Below are positions 1 through 9,427 of a DNA stretch of 64,000 nt, one piece after another. Source of the DNA: Peribacillus acanthi. Lineage in GTDB: Bacteria > Bacillota > Bacilli > Bacillales > DSM-1321. The notes beneath the pieces are model-generated. The model ran no database searches. It was not told the DNA's origin and was given only the letters and a program-made list of their open reading frames with translations. Positions within the stretch are counted from its first letter, which is position 1; each line of letters begins with the position of its first letter. The stretch covers positions 144,103-208,102 of the forward strand of contig NZ_QBBX01000001.1 in NCBI RefSeq assembly GCF_003073175.1, read 5' to 3'. The position numbers and the translations under genes were made by a program.

Positions 1-405
1 CTCGACACCGATAAGCACGCAGCTTCGCTTACGAAAGGAAAAGTAGGCGTCTTGCATGGAGCAAAAATGTATCTCCTTCAAGATGAGGATGGACAGATTG
101 AAGAAGCGCATTCCATCTCTGCGGGGTTGGATTACCCAGGTGTAGGACCCGAGCATAGCTTCTTAAAAGATGAAGGACGTGTTCAATATATGTCTGTTAC
201 TGATACTGAAGCGTTGGAATCATTCCAGTTATTATCTAGAAAAGAAGGAATCATTCCAGCATTGGAAAGCTCACATGCGATTGCATATTCAATAAAATTG
301 GCAAAAACGATGAGAGAAGATGAAATCCTTGTTGTTTGCTTGTCTGGTCGTGGCGACAAGGATGTTGAATCCGTAAGACACTATTTAGGAGGAAGCCTAT
401 CATGA
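1..405 (+). CDS. trpB: Tryptophan synthase beta chain, C-terminal part (gene starts before the window)
   Basis: The reading frame is open from base 1 and encodes the last 134 residues of the PLP-dependent beta subunit, which joins indole and serine to make tryptophan. The visible part carries the family's conserved stretches [29 protein letters not shown] and the closing region SGRGDKD. The TTG at 52 is an internal codon, not a start. The stop overlaps the trpA start in an ATGA arrangement at 402-405, which indicates translational coupling. The 5' end and the rest of the trp operon lie outside the window. Confidence 0.96.
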   Translation, partial: LDTDKHAASLTKGKVGVLHGAKMYLLQDEDGQIEEAHSISAGLDYPGVGPEHSFLKDEGRVQYMSVTDTEALESFQLLSRKEGIIPALESSHAIAYSIKLAKTMREDEILVVCLSGRGDKDVESVRHYLGGSLS

Positions 406-1187
406 TCAATAAAATTCAACTTTCCATACAACATGCATTGAATAAGGGGGAAAAAGCATTTGTTCCTTATATAATGGCTGGTGATGGAGGGTTAGACTCG
501 TTAGTAGAACGATTGGAGTTTTTAGAACAAGCGGGAGCCACCATCATTGAGATTGGCATTCCTTTTTCAGATCCCGTTGCAGATGGGCCAACTATTCAAG
601 CGGCAGGGCAGCGGGCTCTAGAAAATGGAACCTCATTAAAAGGCATTTTGGCAGCCTTGAGTGAAGTAAGAAAAACAGTCACTGTTCCGTTAATCTTCAT
701 GACTTATTTAAACCCTATCTTATCTTACGGTATTGAAGAATTTGCAGAAGTGAGTAAAAGTATAGAATTAAATGGAGTCATCATTCCCGATCTCCCGCCA
801 GAAGAAGAGAGGGAAATAAAGCAAGTACTTATGCAAGCTGATATAACATTAATCCGCTTAGCAACTTTAACGAGTCCAATAGAGCGGTTAAAAACCATCA
901 GCCAAGATGCGGAAGGATTTTTATATGCCGTTACGGTGAAAGGGGTAACAGGTGCTCGCGGTGGTTTTGAAGACGAAGTAACAAAGTTCCTGCAAAGGCT
1001 CAAGCAAATGAGCACCATCCCCGTGTTAGCTGGATTTGGCATCTCAACACCCGAACAGGTAAAGGAAATCACTCAATTTTGTGATGGAGTAGTGGTAGGT
1101 AGCCAAATCATCCAACATTTTAAGAACGGAGAGAAGGAAAAAATTCACCAGCTCTTGAATGGTCGATTATTAGTAAAATCATATTAA
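402..1187 (+). CDS. trpA: Tryptophan synthase alpha chain
   Basis: 261 residues, normal length for TrpA, the TIM-barrel subunit that releases indole from indole-3-glycerol phosphate and passes it to TrpB. The catalytic region reads [14 protein letters not shown], with the acid residues at E50 and D61. The phosphate-binding end of the barrel (AGFGIS, then VVVGSQI) is intact. It overlaps trpB by 4 bp and is followed at once by a hairpin terminator, so it is the last gene of the operon. Having trpBA next to ywzB differs from the B. subtilis order, as far as I recall it. Confidence 0.97.
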   Translation: MINKIQLSIQHALNKGEKAFVPYIMAGDGGLDSLVERLEFLEQAGATIIEIGIPFSDPVADGPTIQAAGQRALENGTSLKGILAALSEVRKTVTVPLIFMTYLNPILSYGIEEFAEVSKSIELNGVIIPDLPPEEEREIKQVLMQADITLIRLATLTSPIERLKTISQDAEGFLYAVTVKGVTGARGGFEDEVTKFLQRLKQMSTIPVLAGFGISTPEQVKEITQFCDGVVVGSQIIQHFKNGEKEKIHQLLNGRLLVKSY

Positions 1188-1198
1188 TAGAAGAATGA

Positions 1199-1230
1199 AG
1201 AATCAGGGCTAATAACCTTGGTTCTTTTTT
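1199..1230 (+). terminator. Terminator of the trp operon
   Basis: A 10-bp stem with two G-U pairs (1199-1208 with 1216-1225) is followed by a T run, 12 bp after the trpA stop. Confidence 0.8.
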
Positions 1231-1314
1231 AATCAGTTTTATTAAAAATAGTTCTATCTTTAACCTATTCATGATAAAATTATGTTTTGGATATAGAGAA
1301 AAGGAGGACTTTTC

Positions 1315-1554
1315 ATGTTTGAAAACTTGGGTCAGCAGGCTATGTTTGGCATCATGTCACATTTGTTTTTTATCGCCATTACATGGTGGGCGCTTCAGTC
1401 TTTAAATTTTGATAAGATTCTTCGTGCAAATAAAGTGATTCAAGCTAGAGTTTTGATCATTTTATTAACTCTTGCCATCGGATCAACAGTCAGTGGTTTT
1501 TTCTTAGACTATTTGGCATGGTCCAATCAATTACCTTTCCTTTATAAGGAATAA
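1315..1554 (+). CDS. ywzB: Small membrane protein, DUF1146 family (YwzB)
   Basis: 79 residues with two hydrophobic membrane segments (about 10-28 and 45-65), preceded by a strong AAGGAGG ribosome site. Length, topology and position just before ywmB-murA match YwzB of Bacillus. I know of no established function for the family. It probably starts the ywzB-ywmB-murA block. Confidence 0.85.
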   Translation: MFENLGQQAMFGIMSHLFFIAITWWALQSLNFDKILRANKVIQARVLIILLTLAIGSTVSGFFLDYLAWSNQLPFLYKE

Positions 1555-1696
1555 ACTAATTATTTTTTCAGTAAATTTGTGAAATTCTGAACAATATTCC
1601 AACTGTCCTAACCAGTCATGTCTAAATCTGACGAAATTTCCTCAGTATGTCCTGTTCCTAATTGGCAACAATGGGAATAAGGGGGCATGGACTATT

Positions 1697-2419
1697 ATGA
1701 AAAAGATGATATATTTGGTTATAATTGGTTTTGTTTTGATTGTGGCAGGGAATAGTAAGACAGAAGCAAATAGCAGTACTGATTTCATGAAGTTAGTTGA
1801 AGTATTACAATCTGAGAACGTCTCCATCCAAGAATGGTCAATTTTGGCTAGAGGGCAAGCTGACATCCTTCGTACGAAAGAAAGTCTAGTAAACTATGTT
1901 TCGAGTCTGAAAGAAAAGCTTCCCCATATAGAATGGGAGATCACCGAAGATAAAAATGGCTGGAAGGCTATTGGCCTAAGCCAACAATCTGGCATCAAAG
2001 AGAAGCTAGAAATTATGACTACCCCTAAAAATTCCCAAGAGAATTCGTATATCCTCTATGAGGTAACAGGAAACGCACAACTAGTAGAGCTTCAGCACCT
2101 TAATAAGGATTACAAAAACAGGATAAAAGACATATTTAGACAAAATCCCACAATTTTCACTTGTATTAAAGGGGAAATCAATGATACGCTAGCAAAGGTT
2201 TTATCTTCTAAGGTAGATTCTATTTTGGAAGGGTTCCAAGCTAAAGAAGTTGAGAGTTTAAGAGAAGAAAACTTTGTTTCAGTTTCTGCACACTCTCCGC
2301 TTTTTACACAGTTTTTAAATGAAGAACAATTGAACTTGCAAATTGCCATGAGAACTCAAGGAATGGGCGGGCGGACGACTATCGTAGTTGGCACACCCAT
2401 CATTACATTTGAATATTAA
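1697..2419 (+). CDS. ywmB: YwmB-family exported protein
   Basis: 240 residues with an N-terminal signal peptide (MKKMIYLVIIGFVLIVAG, cleavage near residue 22-25) and a mature mixed alpha/beta domain. It sits directly before murA, the conserved position of ywmB, whose Pfam family (YwmB, TATA-box-like fold) has no firm function. A GGGGG ribosome site lies about 12 bp before the ATG. Family assignment rests mainly on position, length and export signal. The gap to murA is only 32 bp, so co-transcription is likely. Confidence 0.8.
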   Translation: MKKMIYLVIIGFVLIVAGNSKTEANSSTDFMKLVEVLQSENVSIQEWSILARGQADILRTKESLVNYVSSLKEKLPHIEWEITEDKNGWKAIGLSQQSGIKEKLEIMTTPKNSQENSYILYEVTGNAQLVELQHLNKDYKNRIKDIFRQNPTIFTCIKGEINDTLAKVLSSKVDSILEGFQAKEVESLREENFVSVSAHSPLFTQFLNEEQLNLQIAMRTQGMGGRTTIVVGTPIITFEY

Positions 2420-2451
2420 TATAGAGATATTGGACGCGGAGGGGAATACTT

Positions 2452-3756
2452 TTGGAAAAGATCATCGTCCGCGGCGGAAACAGGCTGAGCGGGGAAGTTA
2501 AAGTAGAAGGCGCAAAGAACTCAGTTTTGCCTGTTATCGCTGCATCATTATTAGCAAGTCATGGAAGAAGCGTCATTAAAGACGTACCCACTCTCTCCGA
2601 TGTATATACAATCAATGAAGTGTTGCGCAACTTAAATGCAGATGTTGCGTTTGATAATAATACGATTACTGTAGATGCATCAAGAGAGTTATTTGTAGAA
2701 GCTCCATTTGAATATGTTCGCAAAATGCGCGCCTCTGTACTTGTAATGGGTTCATTATTAGGAAGAAACGGTAAAGCACGTGTTGCATTGCCAGGCGGTT
2801 GTGCAATCGGTTCACGTCCACTTGATCAGCACTTAAAAGGCTTTGAAGCAATGGGTGCTACGGTTAAGGTCGGAAACGGCTTCTTAGAAGCAGAAGTGAA
2901 CGGTCGTCTTAAAGGTGCAAAAATCTATCTGGATTTCCCAAGTGTTGGAGCAACGGAAAACATCATGATGGCTGCTGTTCTTGCTGAAGGAACAACAACA
3001 ATTGAAAACGTTGCGAAAGAACCGGAAATTGTAGACTTAGCAAACTATCTGAATAAAATGGGTGCAAAAGTTAAAGGTGCAGGTACTGCTACTATTAAAA
3101 TTGAAGGTGTAGACGTACTTCACGGAGCTGAACACAATATTATTCCGGATCGTATTGAAGCAGGAACATTCATGGTCGCAGCTGCGATTACAAAGGGTAA
3201 TGTACTTGTAAGAGGTGCAGTTCCAGAACACATGACATCCCTAGTTGCAAAAATGCAGGAGATGGGCGTTGAAATCCGTGAAGAAGAGGATGGTCTACGA
3301 GTAATCGGCCCTGACGTCCTAAAAGCTGTCGATATTAAAACAATGCCTCATCCAGGATTCCCGACAGATATGCAATCTCAAATGATGGCACTTCTTTTAC
3401 ATGCAAAAGGAACTAGTATGATTACGGAAACCGTATTCGAAAACCGCTTCATGCACGTGGAAGAATTCCGTCGTATGAACGCGGATATTAAAATCGAAGG
3501 ACGCTCTGTAATTATCAATGGACCTTCTGACCTTCAAGGTGCAGAAGTAGCTTCAACTGATTTACGTGCAGCAGCTGCTCTAACTCTTGCTGGTCTAGTT
3601 TCAGAAGGAGTAACACGAGTAACTGAACTGAAACACTTAGACCGTGGCTATGTGGATTTCCATAAAAAGCTTGCGGGCCTTGGTGCAGATATTGAACGTA
3701 TCAATGAAGAAGATCATTCTGGTAGCGAATCTTTCGTAGCAGACATGAATGCATAA
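2452..3756 (+). CDS. murA: UDP-N-acetylglucosamine 1-carboxyvinyltransferase
   Basis: 434 residues. MurA transfers enolpyruvate from PEP to UDP-GlcNAc, the first committed step of peptidoglycan synthesis in the cytoplasm. The active-site pair K22-N23 and the catalytic loop with C117 ([17 protein letters not shown]) are present, so the enzyme should be fosfomycin-sensitive. The start is TTG with GGAGG about 9 bp upstream. It lies in the conserved ywzB-ywmB-murA-spoIID order and corresponds to the essential MurAA type. A strong terminator follows, which separates it from spoIID. Confidence 0.97.
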   Translation: MEKIIVRGGNRLSGEVKVEGAKNSVLPVIAASLLASHGRSVIKDVPTLSDVYTINEVLRNLNADVAFDNNTITVDASRELFVEAPFEYVRKMRASVLVMGSLLGRNGKARVALPGGCAIGSRPLDQHLKGFEAMGATVKVGNGFLEAEVNGRLKGAKIYLDFPSVGATENIMMAAVLAEGTTTIENVAKEPEIVDLANYLNKMGAKVKGAGTATIKIEGVDVLHGAEHNIIPDRIEAGTFMVAAAITKGNVLVRGAVPEHMTSLVAKMQEMGVEIREEEDGLRVIGPDVLKAVDIKTMPHPGFPTDMQSQMMALLLHAKGTSMITETVFENRFMHVEEFRRMNADIKIEGRSVIINGPSDLQGAEVASTDLRAAAALTLAGLVSEGVTRVTELKHLDRGYVDFHKKLAGLGADIERINEEDHSGSESFVADMNA

Positions 3757-3770
3757 TATGAAAAAATGTG

Positions 3771-3797
3771 AAATCCCGCCACTGTGCGGGATTTTTA
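3771..3797 (+). terminator. Terminator after murA
   Basis: A perfect 9-bp stem AAATCCCGC/GCGGGATTT with a short loop and a T-rich tail. Confidence 0.9.
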
Positions 3798-3815
3798 TTT
3801 GGAGTTAAAACTATT

Positions 3816-3845
3816 GTCATAAATGCTTGTCCATTCCCATAGATT
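3816..3845 (+). promoter_or_regulatory. Candidate sigma-E promoter of spoIID
   Basis: GTCATAA at 3816-3822 and CATAGATT at 3838-3845, about 14-15 bp apart, resemble the sigma-E -35 and -10 elements. spoIID of B. subtilis is a classic sigma-E gene, which supports the reading. No transcription data. Confidence 0.55.
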
Positions 3846-3898
3846 TGAATAGAGAATTAGCAATTTGTCTATTCAATTTGCATGAGGAGGCTCCATAC

Positions 3899-4933
3899 AT
3901 GAAATCTATGAAACCAGTCATTGCCGTACTAATCACAGTAGCCGTTGCCATCGTCATTATTCCCGCCTTACTCGTCCTACCATTTTCGTCTGATGGAACA
4001 AAAGGAAAGCTAATGGAAAACCTGACCCATAAGAAGCAGCAGGAACCTAGTGTAGCAGACCAATTAAATGAATCCTCCGTGGAAGTGGCGGTTTATCGTT
4101 CTCAGCAACAAAAAATCGAATCGTTTCCACTTGAAAAATATGTAGCAGGTGTGGTGTCTGCTGAAATGCCAGCGGATTTTGAAATGGAAGCATTAAAAGC
4201 TCAAGCTCTAACCGCTAGAACTTACATAATCAATCAATTGTCCGAAAAAGATACGGTAGGTTTACCGAAAGGAGCTCATGTCACAGATACAGTCCTTCAC
4301 CAAGTGTTTAAAAGTGATGCTGAACTAAAGAAGTTGTGGGGTGGGGACTACACCTGGAAGAAAGAAAAAATTGCTAAAGCGGTATTGGCGACAAAGGACC
4401 AGATCCTTACCTATAATGGCGAACCAATCACAGCCACTTTTTTCTCAACTAGCAATGGATTTACCGAAAATTCTGAAGCCTATTGGAAAAATTCATTTCC
4501 GTATTTAAAAAGTGTCGAAAGTCCGTGGGATAAAGACTCACCAAAATTCTACGATCGTAAAATCATTTCAATAAAAGACTTCGAAGCTAAACTGGGCGTG
4601 AAGCTCTCCAAAGGAAATGAAATCGGTACAATAGTTGAAAGAACACCTGGAAAACGCGTAGGCGCAGTAAAAATCAATGGAAAACAATTAACCGGAAAAC
4701 AAATTCGGGAAAACTTAGAGCTGAAATCTACGGACTTTACGTGGGAACGAAAAGGAGATCAAATCATTATCTCTACAAAAGGCTATGGCCATGGAGTGGG
4801 GATGAGCCAATACGGTGCGAACGGAATGGCTCAGGAAGGGAAAAACTACCGCGACATCGTAACGTATTACTATCAAGGGGTCCAAATCAGCTCATCTACA
4901 GCATTCTTGAATACAGTCGTTGCAAATAAATAA
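3899..4933 (+). CDS. spoIID: Stage II sporulation protein D, peptidoglycan lytic transglycosylase
   Basis: 344 residues from the ATG at 3899, which follows GAGGAGG. The longer frame back to 3827 runs across the candidate promoter and is rejected. One N-terminal membrane segment (about residues 6-28) precedes the SpoIID/LytB domain. The catalytic glutamate is probably E89 in VVSAEMPADFEMEALKAQA, and the late motif GYGHGVGMSQYGA is intact. In the family, SpoIID works with SpoIIM and SpoIIP to drive septal thinning and engulfment. Position after murA is conserved. Confidence 0.96.
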   Translation: MKSMKPVIAVLITVAVAIVIIPALLVLPFSSDGTKGKLMENLTHKKQQEPSVADQLNESSVEVAVYRSQQQKIESFPLEKYVAGVVSAEMPADFEMEALKAQALTARTYIINQLSEKDTVGLPKGAHVTDTVLHQVFKSDAELKKLWGGDYTWKKEKIAKAVLATKDQILTYNGEPITATFFSTSNGFTENSEAYWKNSFPYLKSVESPWDKDSPKFYDRKIISIKDFEAKLGVKLSKGNEIGTIVERTPGKRVGAVKINGKQLTGKQIRENLELKSTDFTWERKGDQIIISTKGYGHGVGMSQYGANGMAQEGKNYRDIVTYYYQGVQISSSTAFLNTVVANK

Positions 4934-4939
4934 AGAAAG

Positions 4940-4996
4940 AAAGGGATCTCCCGTGCGTTCCACATGCCGTGGTTCGTGTGGGATGTCCCTTTTTTT
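4940..4996 (+). terminator. Terminator after spoIID
   Basis: Arms AAGGGATCTCCC and GGGATGTCCCTT enclose a long loop that could contain a second hairpin. A run of seven Ts follows. Confidence 0.75.
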
Positions 4997-4999
4997 ACA

Positions 5000-5098
5000 T
5001 ATGGTAAAATGTGAGGCGATTTTGGTAATAAAGGTAGTCCGTTCGGTAATAAAATTAGATTTTCGGTAATAAAACCACCGCGTTCGGTAATAAATCTA
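5000..5098 (+). repeat. Five-copy 21-nt phased motif array (array A)
   Basis: GGTAA cores start at 5003, 5024, 5045, 5065 and 5086 (spacing 21, 21, 20, 21), mostly as TTCGGTAATAAA. The 9-10 nt between cores differ. It lies between the spoIID terminator and the end of the convergent VanZ gene. The same architecture recurs at 8.8, 9.1, 18.8-19.1, 26.2 and 50.0-50.7 kb. Confidence 0.9.
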
Positions 5099-5144
5099 CA
5101 TTTAAGGCCTCTTTTCCTAAAAATAGATTGCCCTAGAGTTAGAA

Positions 5145-5567
5145 CTACCCCTTAATCCGTGCCTCTAACTTATTTAACACACTCTTTTTCCTCTTAAAAT
5201 AATGAAAACGCACATGGAAATAGGCTGCCGTTACTCCAATCAAATCTTTTACTACATCAATAAGGGTAGCTGAACGGTAAGGAACAAAGGATTGGTGGAT
5301 TTCATCCGTAATTCCGTAGAGTCCTGCAAGGATAGCGGCAATCAAGCTCCATTTAGGAGTTAACCTTCCATTTACGACGAGAGCAACTACGAAAAATAAA
5401 TATAATAGACCGAACTCTACTAAATGAAGACTCTCTTTAATCATTCGGTCCCAATAAGAATCTGGTAACTCTACGACCGCGTTGTCAGGTAGGCTGGACA
5501 TAATCCAAATTGCAATCATATATAGGAATGGTAGAGTTGTGAGTGCATAGCGTATTAGTTTTTTCAT
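5145..5567 (-). CDS. VanZ-family membrane protein
   Basis: 140 residues with four hydrophobic segments and the family signature DEIHQSFVPYRSATLIDVVKD near residues 88-108. VanZ-like proteins are membrane proteins of unclear biochemical role; some raise tolerance to teicoplanin. It is a single gene on the minus strand between spoIID and spoIIQ. An AGGGAGA ribosome site lies just before the ATG. Confidence 0.88.
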   Translation of the reverse strand: MKKLIRYALTTLPFLYMIAIWIMSSLPDNAVVELPDSYWDRMIKESLHLVEFGLLYLFFVVALVVNGRLTPKWSLIAAILAGLYGITDEIHQSFVPYRSATLIDVVKDLIGVTAAYFHVRFHYFKRKKSVLNKLEARIKG

Positions 5568-5680
5568 AGATCTCCCTCTTATTTTTACTTCTACTCAAAA
5601 GTGTACCATTATTTTTCAAATCGATGAATAAATGATTCCGACATAGCAAAACATAAGACAAAAAAATTTTTTTCACTTCA

Positions 5681-5710
5681 TGTATATAATTTTCTGAATC
5701 TGTTCAGAAT
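5681..5710 (+). promoter_or_regulatory. Candidate sigma-F promoter of spoIIQ
   Basis: TGTATA at 5681-5686 and GTTCAGAATG at about 5702-5711 are about 15 bp apart and resemble sigma-F elements with one mismatch in the leading GG. spoIIQ is a sigma-F gene in B. subtilis. Confidence 0.42.
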
Positions 5711-5729
5711 GATTGCTGAGGTGATAATC

Positions 5730-6608
5730 ATGAGAGAGGAAGAAAAGAAACGAACTTCTCAAAAATCTGGAATTCAACGCTTCATCGCTAAGCGTTGGGC
5801 ACTACCGGCAATCTACTTAGGTTGTGCAGCTGCTTTATTAACGGGTGTTCTTTGGTTCCAAAACAGTAACAGTGAATCAACTGCACCTAATGTAGGCTAT
5901 GGTGACAATGATGACATAGTTGGAAAAGGTCATCGTGAGCCAGCTGTTGAAGTCAACAGCAAAGTAGAAAATTTCAAAATGCCAGTATTGAATGAAGACT
6001 CCGCGGTCATCAAGAAGGAATTCTACGATGTAAATGGTAGTAAAGAGGCACAAGAAGCGGCTCTAGTATTCTACAATAATAAATACGAGCCAAACAAAGG
6101 AATCGACATTGCGATGCAAAACGGGGAAACGTTTGACGTAGTTGCTTCCATGAGCGGTACAGTCACAAAGGTTCAAGATGACACAATCCTTGGAAACCTG
6201 ATTGAAGTCGAGCATGAAAAAGGAATCGTTACACGTTACTCATCTGTAAAAGAAATTGCTGTCGAAGTCGGTGACAAAGTAACACAAGGACAAGCCCTAG
6301 CTAAAGCTGGACAAAGCTTGTTAAACAGTGAAGCTGGAATCCATACTCATTTTGAAATCCGTAAAGACCAAGTGGCTGTCAATCCAATTGAATTTATGGA
6401 CAAAAATGTAGTAGCCCTTAAAGAAGCACAGGTTGTAAACAGTAAAGCATCTGCTCTAGATAAAGAAGAAGATGCTGCAGACAAAAACACTGAAGTTGGC
6501 GAAGAGGACGATGCTAACGCAGATGACGATGCAGCTGTTGAAGACGAAAAAACTTCTGAAGACGATCAACCTTCAGAAGATGATGATCAAGAAAACCAAA
6601 ACAACTAA
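5730..6608 (+). CDS. spoIIQ: Stage II sporulation protein Q (degenerate LytM/M23 protein)
   Basis: 292 residues from the ATG at 5730, which follows GAGGTG; the frame upstream has no ribosome site. A membrane segment lies at about residues 25-45, then an M23/LytM domain at about 100-235. The zinc-binding HxH motif (THTHFEI) is kept. The first metal ligand His of HxGID is Asn (NKGIDIA), as expected for SpoIIQ, which serves as the forespore partner of SpoIIIAH rather than as an active peptidase. The last 50 residues are an Asp/Glu-rich tail that appears longer than in B. subtilis. Confidence 0.93.
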   Translation: MREEEKKRTSQKSGIQRFIAKRWALPAIYLGCAAALLTGVLWFQNSNSESTAPNVGYGDNDDIVGKGHREPAVEVNSKVENFKMPVLNEDSAVIKKEFYDVNGSKEAQEAALVFYNNKYEPNKGIDIAMQNGETFDVVASMSGTVTKVQDDTILGNLIEVEHEKGIVTRYSSVKEIAVEVGDKVTQGQALAKAGQSLLNSEAGIHTHFEIRKDQVAVNPIEFMDKNVVALKEAQVVNSKASALDKEEDAADKNTEVGEEDDANADDDAAVEDEKTSEDDQPSEDDDQENQNN

Positions 6609-6639
6609 CACATTCCCAATGTGACAATAACTGAAACAA

Positions 6640-6702
6640 AAACCCGTCTCCCCCGACGGGTTTTTTATTGTAGAGAGAAAACCACCCGTTATTACGGGTG
6701 GT
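6640..6702 (+). terminator. Double hairpin after spoIIQ
   Basis: First hairpin: ACCCGTC/GACGGGT at about 6642-6660 followed by six Ts, a standard terminator. Second: a perfect 9-bp stem ACCACCCGT/ACGGGTGGT at 6681-6702 with a 4-nt loop and a weak T-rich tail. Confidence 0.88.
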
Positions 6703-7183
6703 CGTTATTTTCGTGTGAAAACGACAAATTTCTCGGGAAATAATATTTCCGACAGTGATTGATAGGCTACGATTAGAATTTTTTAAAAAAAGACTCAAAA
6801 TTGCATATTGGCAAGCTGAGTGGAAAATGCCGTACAATGCAACTTGAATCTCAAGTATGTAGAGTGGAAATGAAAACTCATAAAAGTTTCTCCATTTAGA
6901 AAATACGAAGATAGACTGTGAAAAGTTTCAAAAATCTGATATTTTTAAAAAAACATGGCCAATCCCTTGTCCTTCTTATGATTTTCGTGCATATTCCCTT
7001 AACCAAGCTAATAAACTGATACAAACCTTAAAAAGAGAGTGTTTGAGGTGAGGAATCGTTTATAACTTTTTGGGGATTTAGTTGAGGATATCTTTCTACG
7101 TTGCTTTGGGCACAGTTGCTAAACATATAAAAAGCGAATCTCATTTCACACTTCTCACATCCAATTTGGGGAGGTCGAGTGGT
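6703..7183 (+). other. Gene-free stretch before spoIIID
   Basis: About 480 bp, AT-rich. It holds a small inverted repeat CTTGA-atc-TCAAG at 6843-6855 and presumably the sporulation promoter of spoIIID, which I could not place with confidence. The open frame from 7082 is the in-frame 5' extension of spoIIID and lacks its own ribosome site. Confidence 0.5.
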
Positions 7184-7450
7184 GTGCACGATTACATCAA
7201 AGAAAGAACTATCAAGATCGGAAAGTATATCGTGGAGACAAAGAAAACGGTTCGCGTAATTGCGAAGGAGTTTGGTGTATCCAAAAGTACTGTCCACAAG
7301 GATTTAACCGAAAGACTACCGGAAATCAATCCGGACTTGGCAAACGAAGTAAAGGAAATATTGGATTATCATAAATCCATCCGCCATCTTCGTGGTGGAG
7401 AAGCAACAAAAATGAAATACCAAAGACCTGAAGAAGCAATCAACCAATGA
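7184..7450 (+). CDS. spoIIID: Mother-cell transcription regulator SpoIIID
   Basis: 88 residues from a GTG start at 7184, chosen because GGGGAGG lies just upstream and the protein then begins VHDYIKERT as in other SpoIIID proteins. It is a small helix-turn-helix factor (recognition region about residues 22-45, VRVIAKEFGVSKSTVHKDLTE) followed by a basic C-terminal helix, and acts in the mother cell during the sigma-E phase. It precedes mbl, the conserved order. A strong terminator follows. Confidence 0.95.
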   Translation: MHDYIKERTIKIGKYIVETKKTVRVIAKEFGVSKSTVHKDLTERLPEINPDLANEVKEILDYHKSIRHLRGGEATKMKYQRPEEAINQ

Positions 7451-7452
7451 TG

Positions 7453-7512
7453 AGAAAAGAGAGGCTGTTGCCAAAGAAAACAACAATTGGCAAAGCTTCT
7501 CTTTTTGTTTTT
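7453..7512 (+). terminator. Terminator after spoIIID
   Basis: A long stem AAAAGAGAGGCTGTTGCC paired with GGCAAAGCTTCTCTTTT, with one or two mismatches, and a T-rich tail. Confidence 0.9.
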
Positions 7513-7728
7513 TATCATATATTTAACGGCGAGTAAGTGGTCAATTTTTAGAATAAATAATATATAAATCTTCACTTTAAGGCCAGCCAATCAGCGAGTG
7601 TTCTGCAGTTCACAAATAATAAATAATCACTTTAAATTCGGCTTACTTCCTAGCATTTATTTGTGATAAAATATACAATTAGGACAGAAGTTCGTCATAT
7701 TGTACGTTTTAGGAGGAAAGTATTAATC

Positions 7729-8730
7729 ATGCTTGCAAGAGATATTGGAATAGATCTTGGGACAGCCAATGTATTGATCCACGTTAAAGGTAAAGGGATT
7801 GTCCTAAATGAACCATCCGTCGTCGCAATCGATAAAAATACAAACCGTGTATTGGCAGTAGGTGAAGAGGCGCGTCGCATGGTAGGTAGAACACCAGGTA
7901 ACATCGTAGCCATCCGCCCATTGAAAGATGGCGTCATCGCTGACTTTGATATTACAGAAGCAATGTTAAAACATTTTATCAATAAATTGAATGTAAAGGG
8001 TTTCTTATCGAAGCCACGTATTTTGATTTGCTGCCCGACGAACATTACGAGCGTCGAGCAAAAAGCCATTAAAGAAGCTGCTGAAAAAAGCGGTGGAAAG
8101 AAAGTCTACCTAGAAGAAGAACCTAAAGTGGCTGCGATTGGTGCAGGCATGGATATCTTCCAACCAAGTGGAAACATGGTTGTTGATATCGGTGGCGGTA
8201 CTACCGACGTAGCAGTTCTGTCCATGGGTGACATCGTAACATCTTCATCTATCAAAATGGCTGGAGACAAGTTTGACAACGAAATTTTAAATTACATCAA
8301 ACGCAAATATAAATTATTGATCGGGGAACGTACTGCAGAGGATATCAAAATTAAAGTTGCAACCGTATTCCCAGGATCTCGTTCTGAATCCATCGACATC
8401 CGCGGACGTGACATGGTATCTGGCTTGCCAAGAACAATCACTGTTCATTCCGAAGAAGTAGAGGAAGCATTACGCGAGTCCGTTGCAGTCATCGTACAAG
8501 CGGCGAAAAGCGTCCTTGAGCGTACTCCACCAGAATTATCAGCCGACATCATCGACCGCGGCGTTATCCTAACTGGAGGAGGAGCACTCCTTCACGGAAT
8601 CGACCTACTATTAGCAGAAGAGCTAAAAGTACCAGTCCTTGTGGCTGAAAATCCAATGGATTGTGTAGCGATTGGAACAGGCATCATGCTTGAAAACATC
8701 GATCGAATCTCTAAGAGACGATTTGGATAA
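7729..8730 (+). CDS. mbl: MreB-like cell-shape protein Mbl
   Basis: 333 residues from the ATG at 7729, which follows AGGAGG; the upstream in-frame extension is unlikely. It is an actin-fold ATPase with phosphate-binding loops DLGTANVLIHV (residue 9 onward) and DIGGGTTDVAVLS (about 160) and adenosine motif TGGGALLHG (about 287). Near-identity to Mbl and the spoIIID-mbl-flhO order separate it from MreB and MreBH. Mbl organises lateral wall synthesis beneath the membrane. Confidence 0.97.
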   Translation: MLARDIGIDLGTANVLIHVKGKGIVLNEPSVVAIDKNTNRVLAVGEEARRMVGRTPGNIVAIRPLKDGVIADFDITEAMLKHFINKLNVKGFLSKPRILICCPTNITSVEQKAIKEAAEKSGGKKVYLEEEPKVAAIGAGMDIFQPSGNMVVDIGGGTTDVAVLSMGDIVTSSSIKMAGDKFDNEILNYIKRKYKLLIGERTAEDIKIKVATVFPGSRSESIDIRGRDMVSGLPRTITVHSEEVEEALRESVAVIVQAAKSVLERTPPELSADIIDRGVILTGGGALLHGIDLLLAEELKVPVLVAENPMDCVAIGTGIMLENIDRISKRRFG

Positions 8731-8736
8731 TTAGAA

Positions 8737-8771
8737 AACTCCAGCTTTGCTTGCAAAGCTGGGGTTTTTTG
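8737..8771 (+). terminator. Terminator after mbl
   Basis: A perfect CCAGCTTTG/CAAAGCTGG stem (8741 onward) followed by GGTTTTTT. Confidence 0.92.
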
Positions 8772-8837
8772 TATTTGGACTGGGGTTTATTGGTGAGGGG
8801 TTCATAATTCTCTGAGGCTCATGCCCTAAAATGATAC

Positions 8838-8938
8838 TGTTTGGTAAAACAACGTGATATTTTGGTAATAAAGTGGCTCGGTTTGGTAAAAAAAGAAGGT
8901 AATTCGGTAATAAAACCAACATTTTTGGTAAAAAAATA
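8838..8938 (+). repeat. Five-copy 21-nt phased motif array (array B1)
   Basis: GGTAA cores at 8843, 8864, 8885, 8906 and 8927, spaced exactly 21 nt. Cores alternate between GGTAAAA and GGTAATAAA types. It lies in the 697-bp gene-free stretch between mbl and flhO. Confidence 0.92.
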
Positions 8939-9055
8939 ATTTTATTATCTGCATGGTGCTTTTTTCGGGTATGCAGAGGTCTGAAAGGTATCTCGTGAGT
9001 CCTCATGAAGCCAGAAAATGACCATTTTTCTAATCAAAAAGTCCAGGCGAGAGCT

Positions 9056-9158
9056 GTTTGGTAAAACAACGTGATATTTTGGTAATAAAGAGGCTGCATT
9101 TGGTAAAATAACATGAAATTTCGGTAATAAAGCACCCCCGTTCGGTAAAAAACCTAAT
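9056..9158 (+). repeat. Five-copy 21-nt phased motif array (array B2)
   Basis: Cores at 9061, 9082, 9103, 9124 and 9145, again exactly 21 nt apart. The first two units are nearly identical to those of array B1, 218 bp upstream, so the arrays arose by duplication. The rest of 9160-9320 shows no gene. Confidence 0.92.
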
Positions 9159-9324
9159 TTTACAATACACAGTGACCCCTTTTTCATTTCCCAGAGGCCT
9201 AATTGTAAATTATACAAACAATAACCTCACATCGTAGTCTTGCACAAAGAAAAGATTATCCACCAAACATTCATTTCTTCTATAAATTACCACCATACTT
9301 CCCTCTATTACTTTCTCAAAACCT

Positions 9325-9352
9325 TAAAAAATTCTATGAGTGTAGCCGATAA
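9325..9352 (+). promoter_or_regulatory. Sigma-D promoter of flhO-flhP
   Basis: TAAA at 9325-9328 and GCCGATAA at 9345-9352 with a 16-bp spacer match the sigma-D consensus (TAAA, about 15 bp, GCCGATAT) at all but one position. It lies about 75 bp before flhO. Confidence 0.8.
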
Positions 9353-9427
9353 GTTGTATATAATGAAAGTATTGATTAAAAAGTGGGACTAGACTGCAAA
9401 TTTGCGGATTACATAGAGGTGAAAACC

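Noticed and set aside
3827..3898. Longer N-terminus of SpoIID
   Set aside because: It would cover the candidate sigma-E promoter and lacks a ribosome site; the ATG at 3899 has GAGGAGG.
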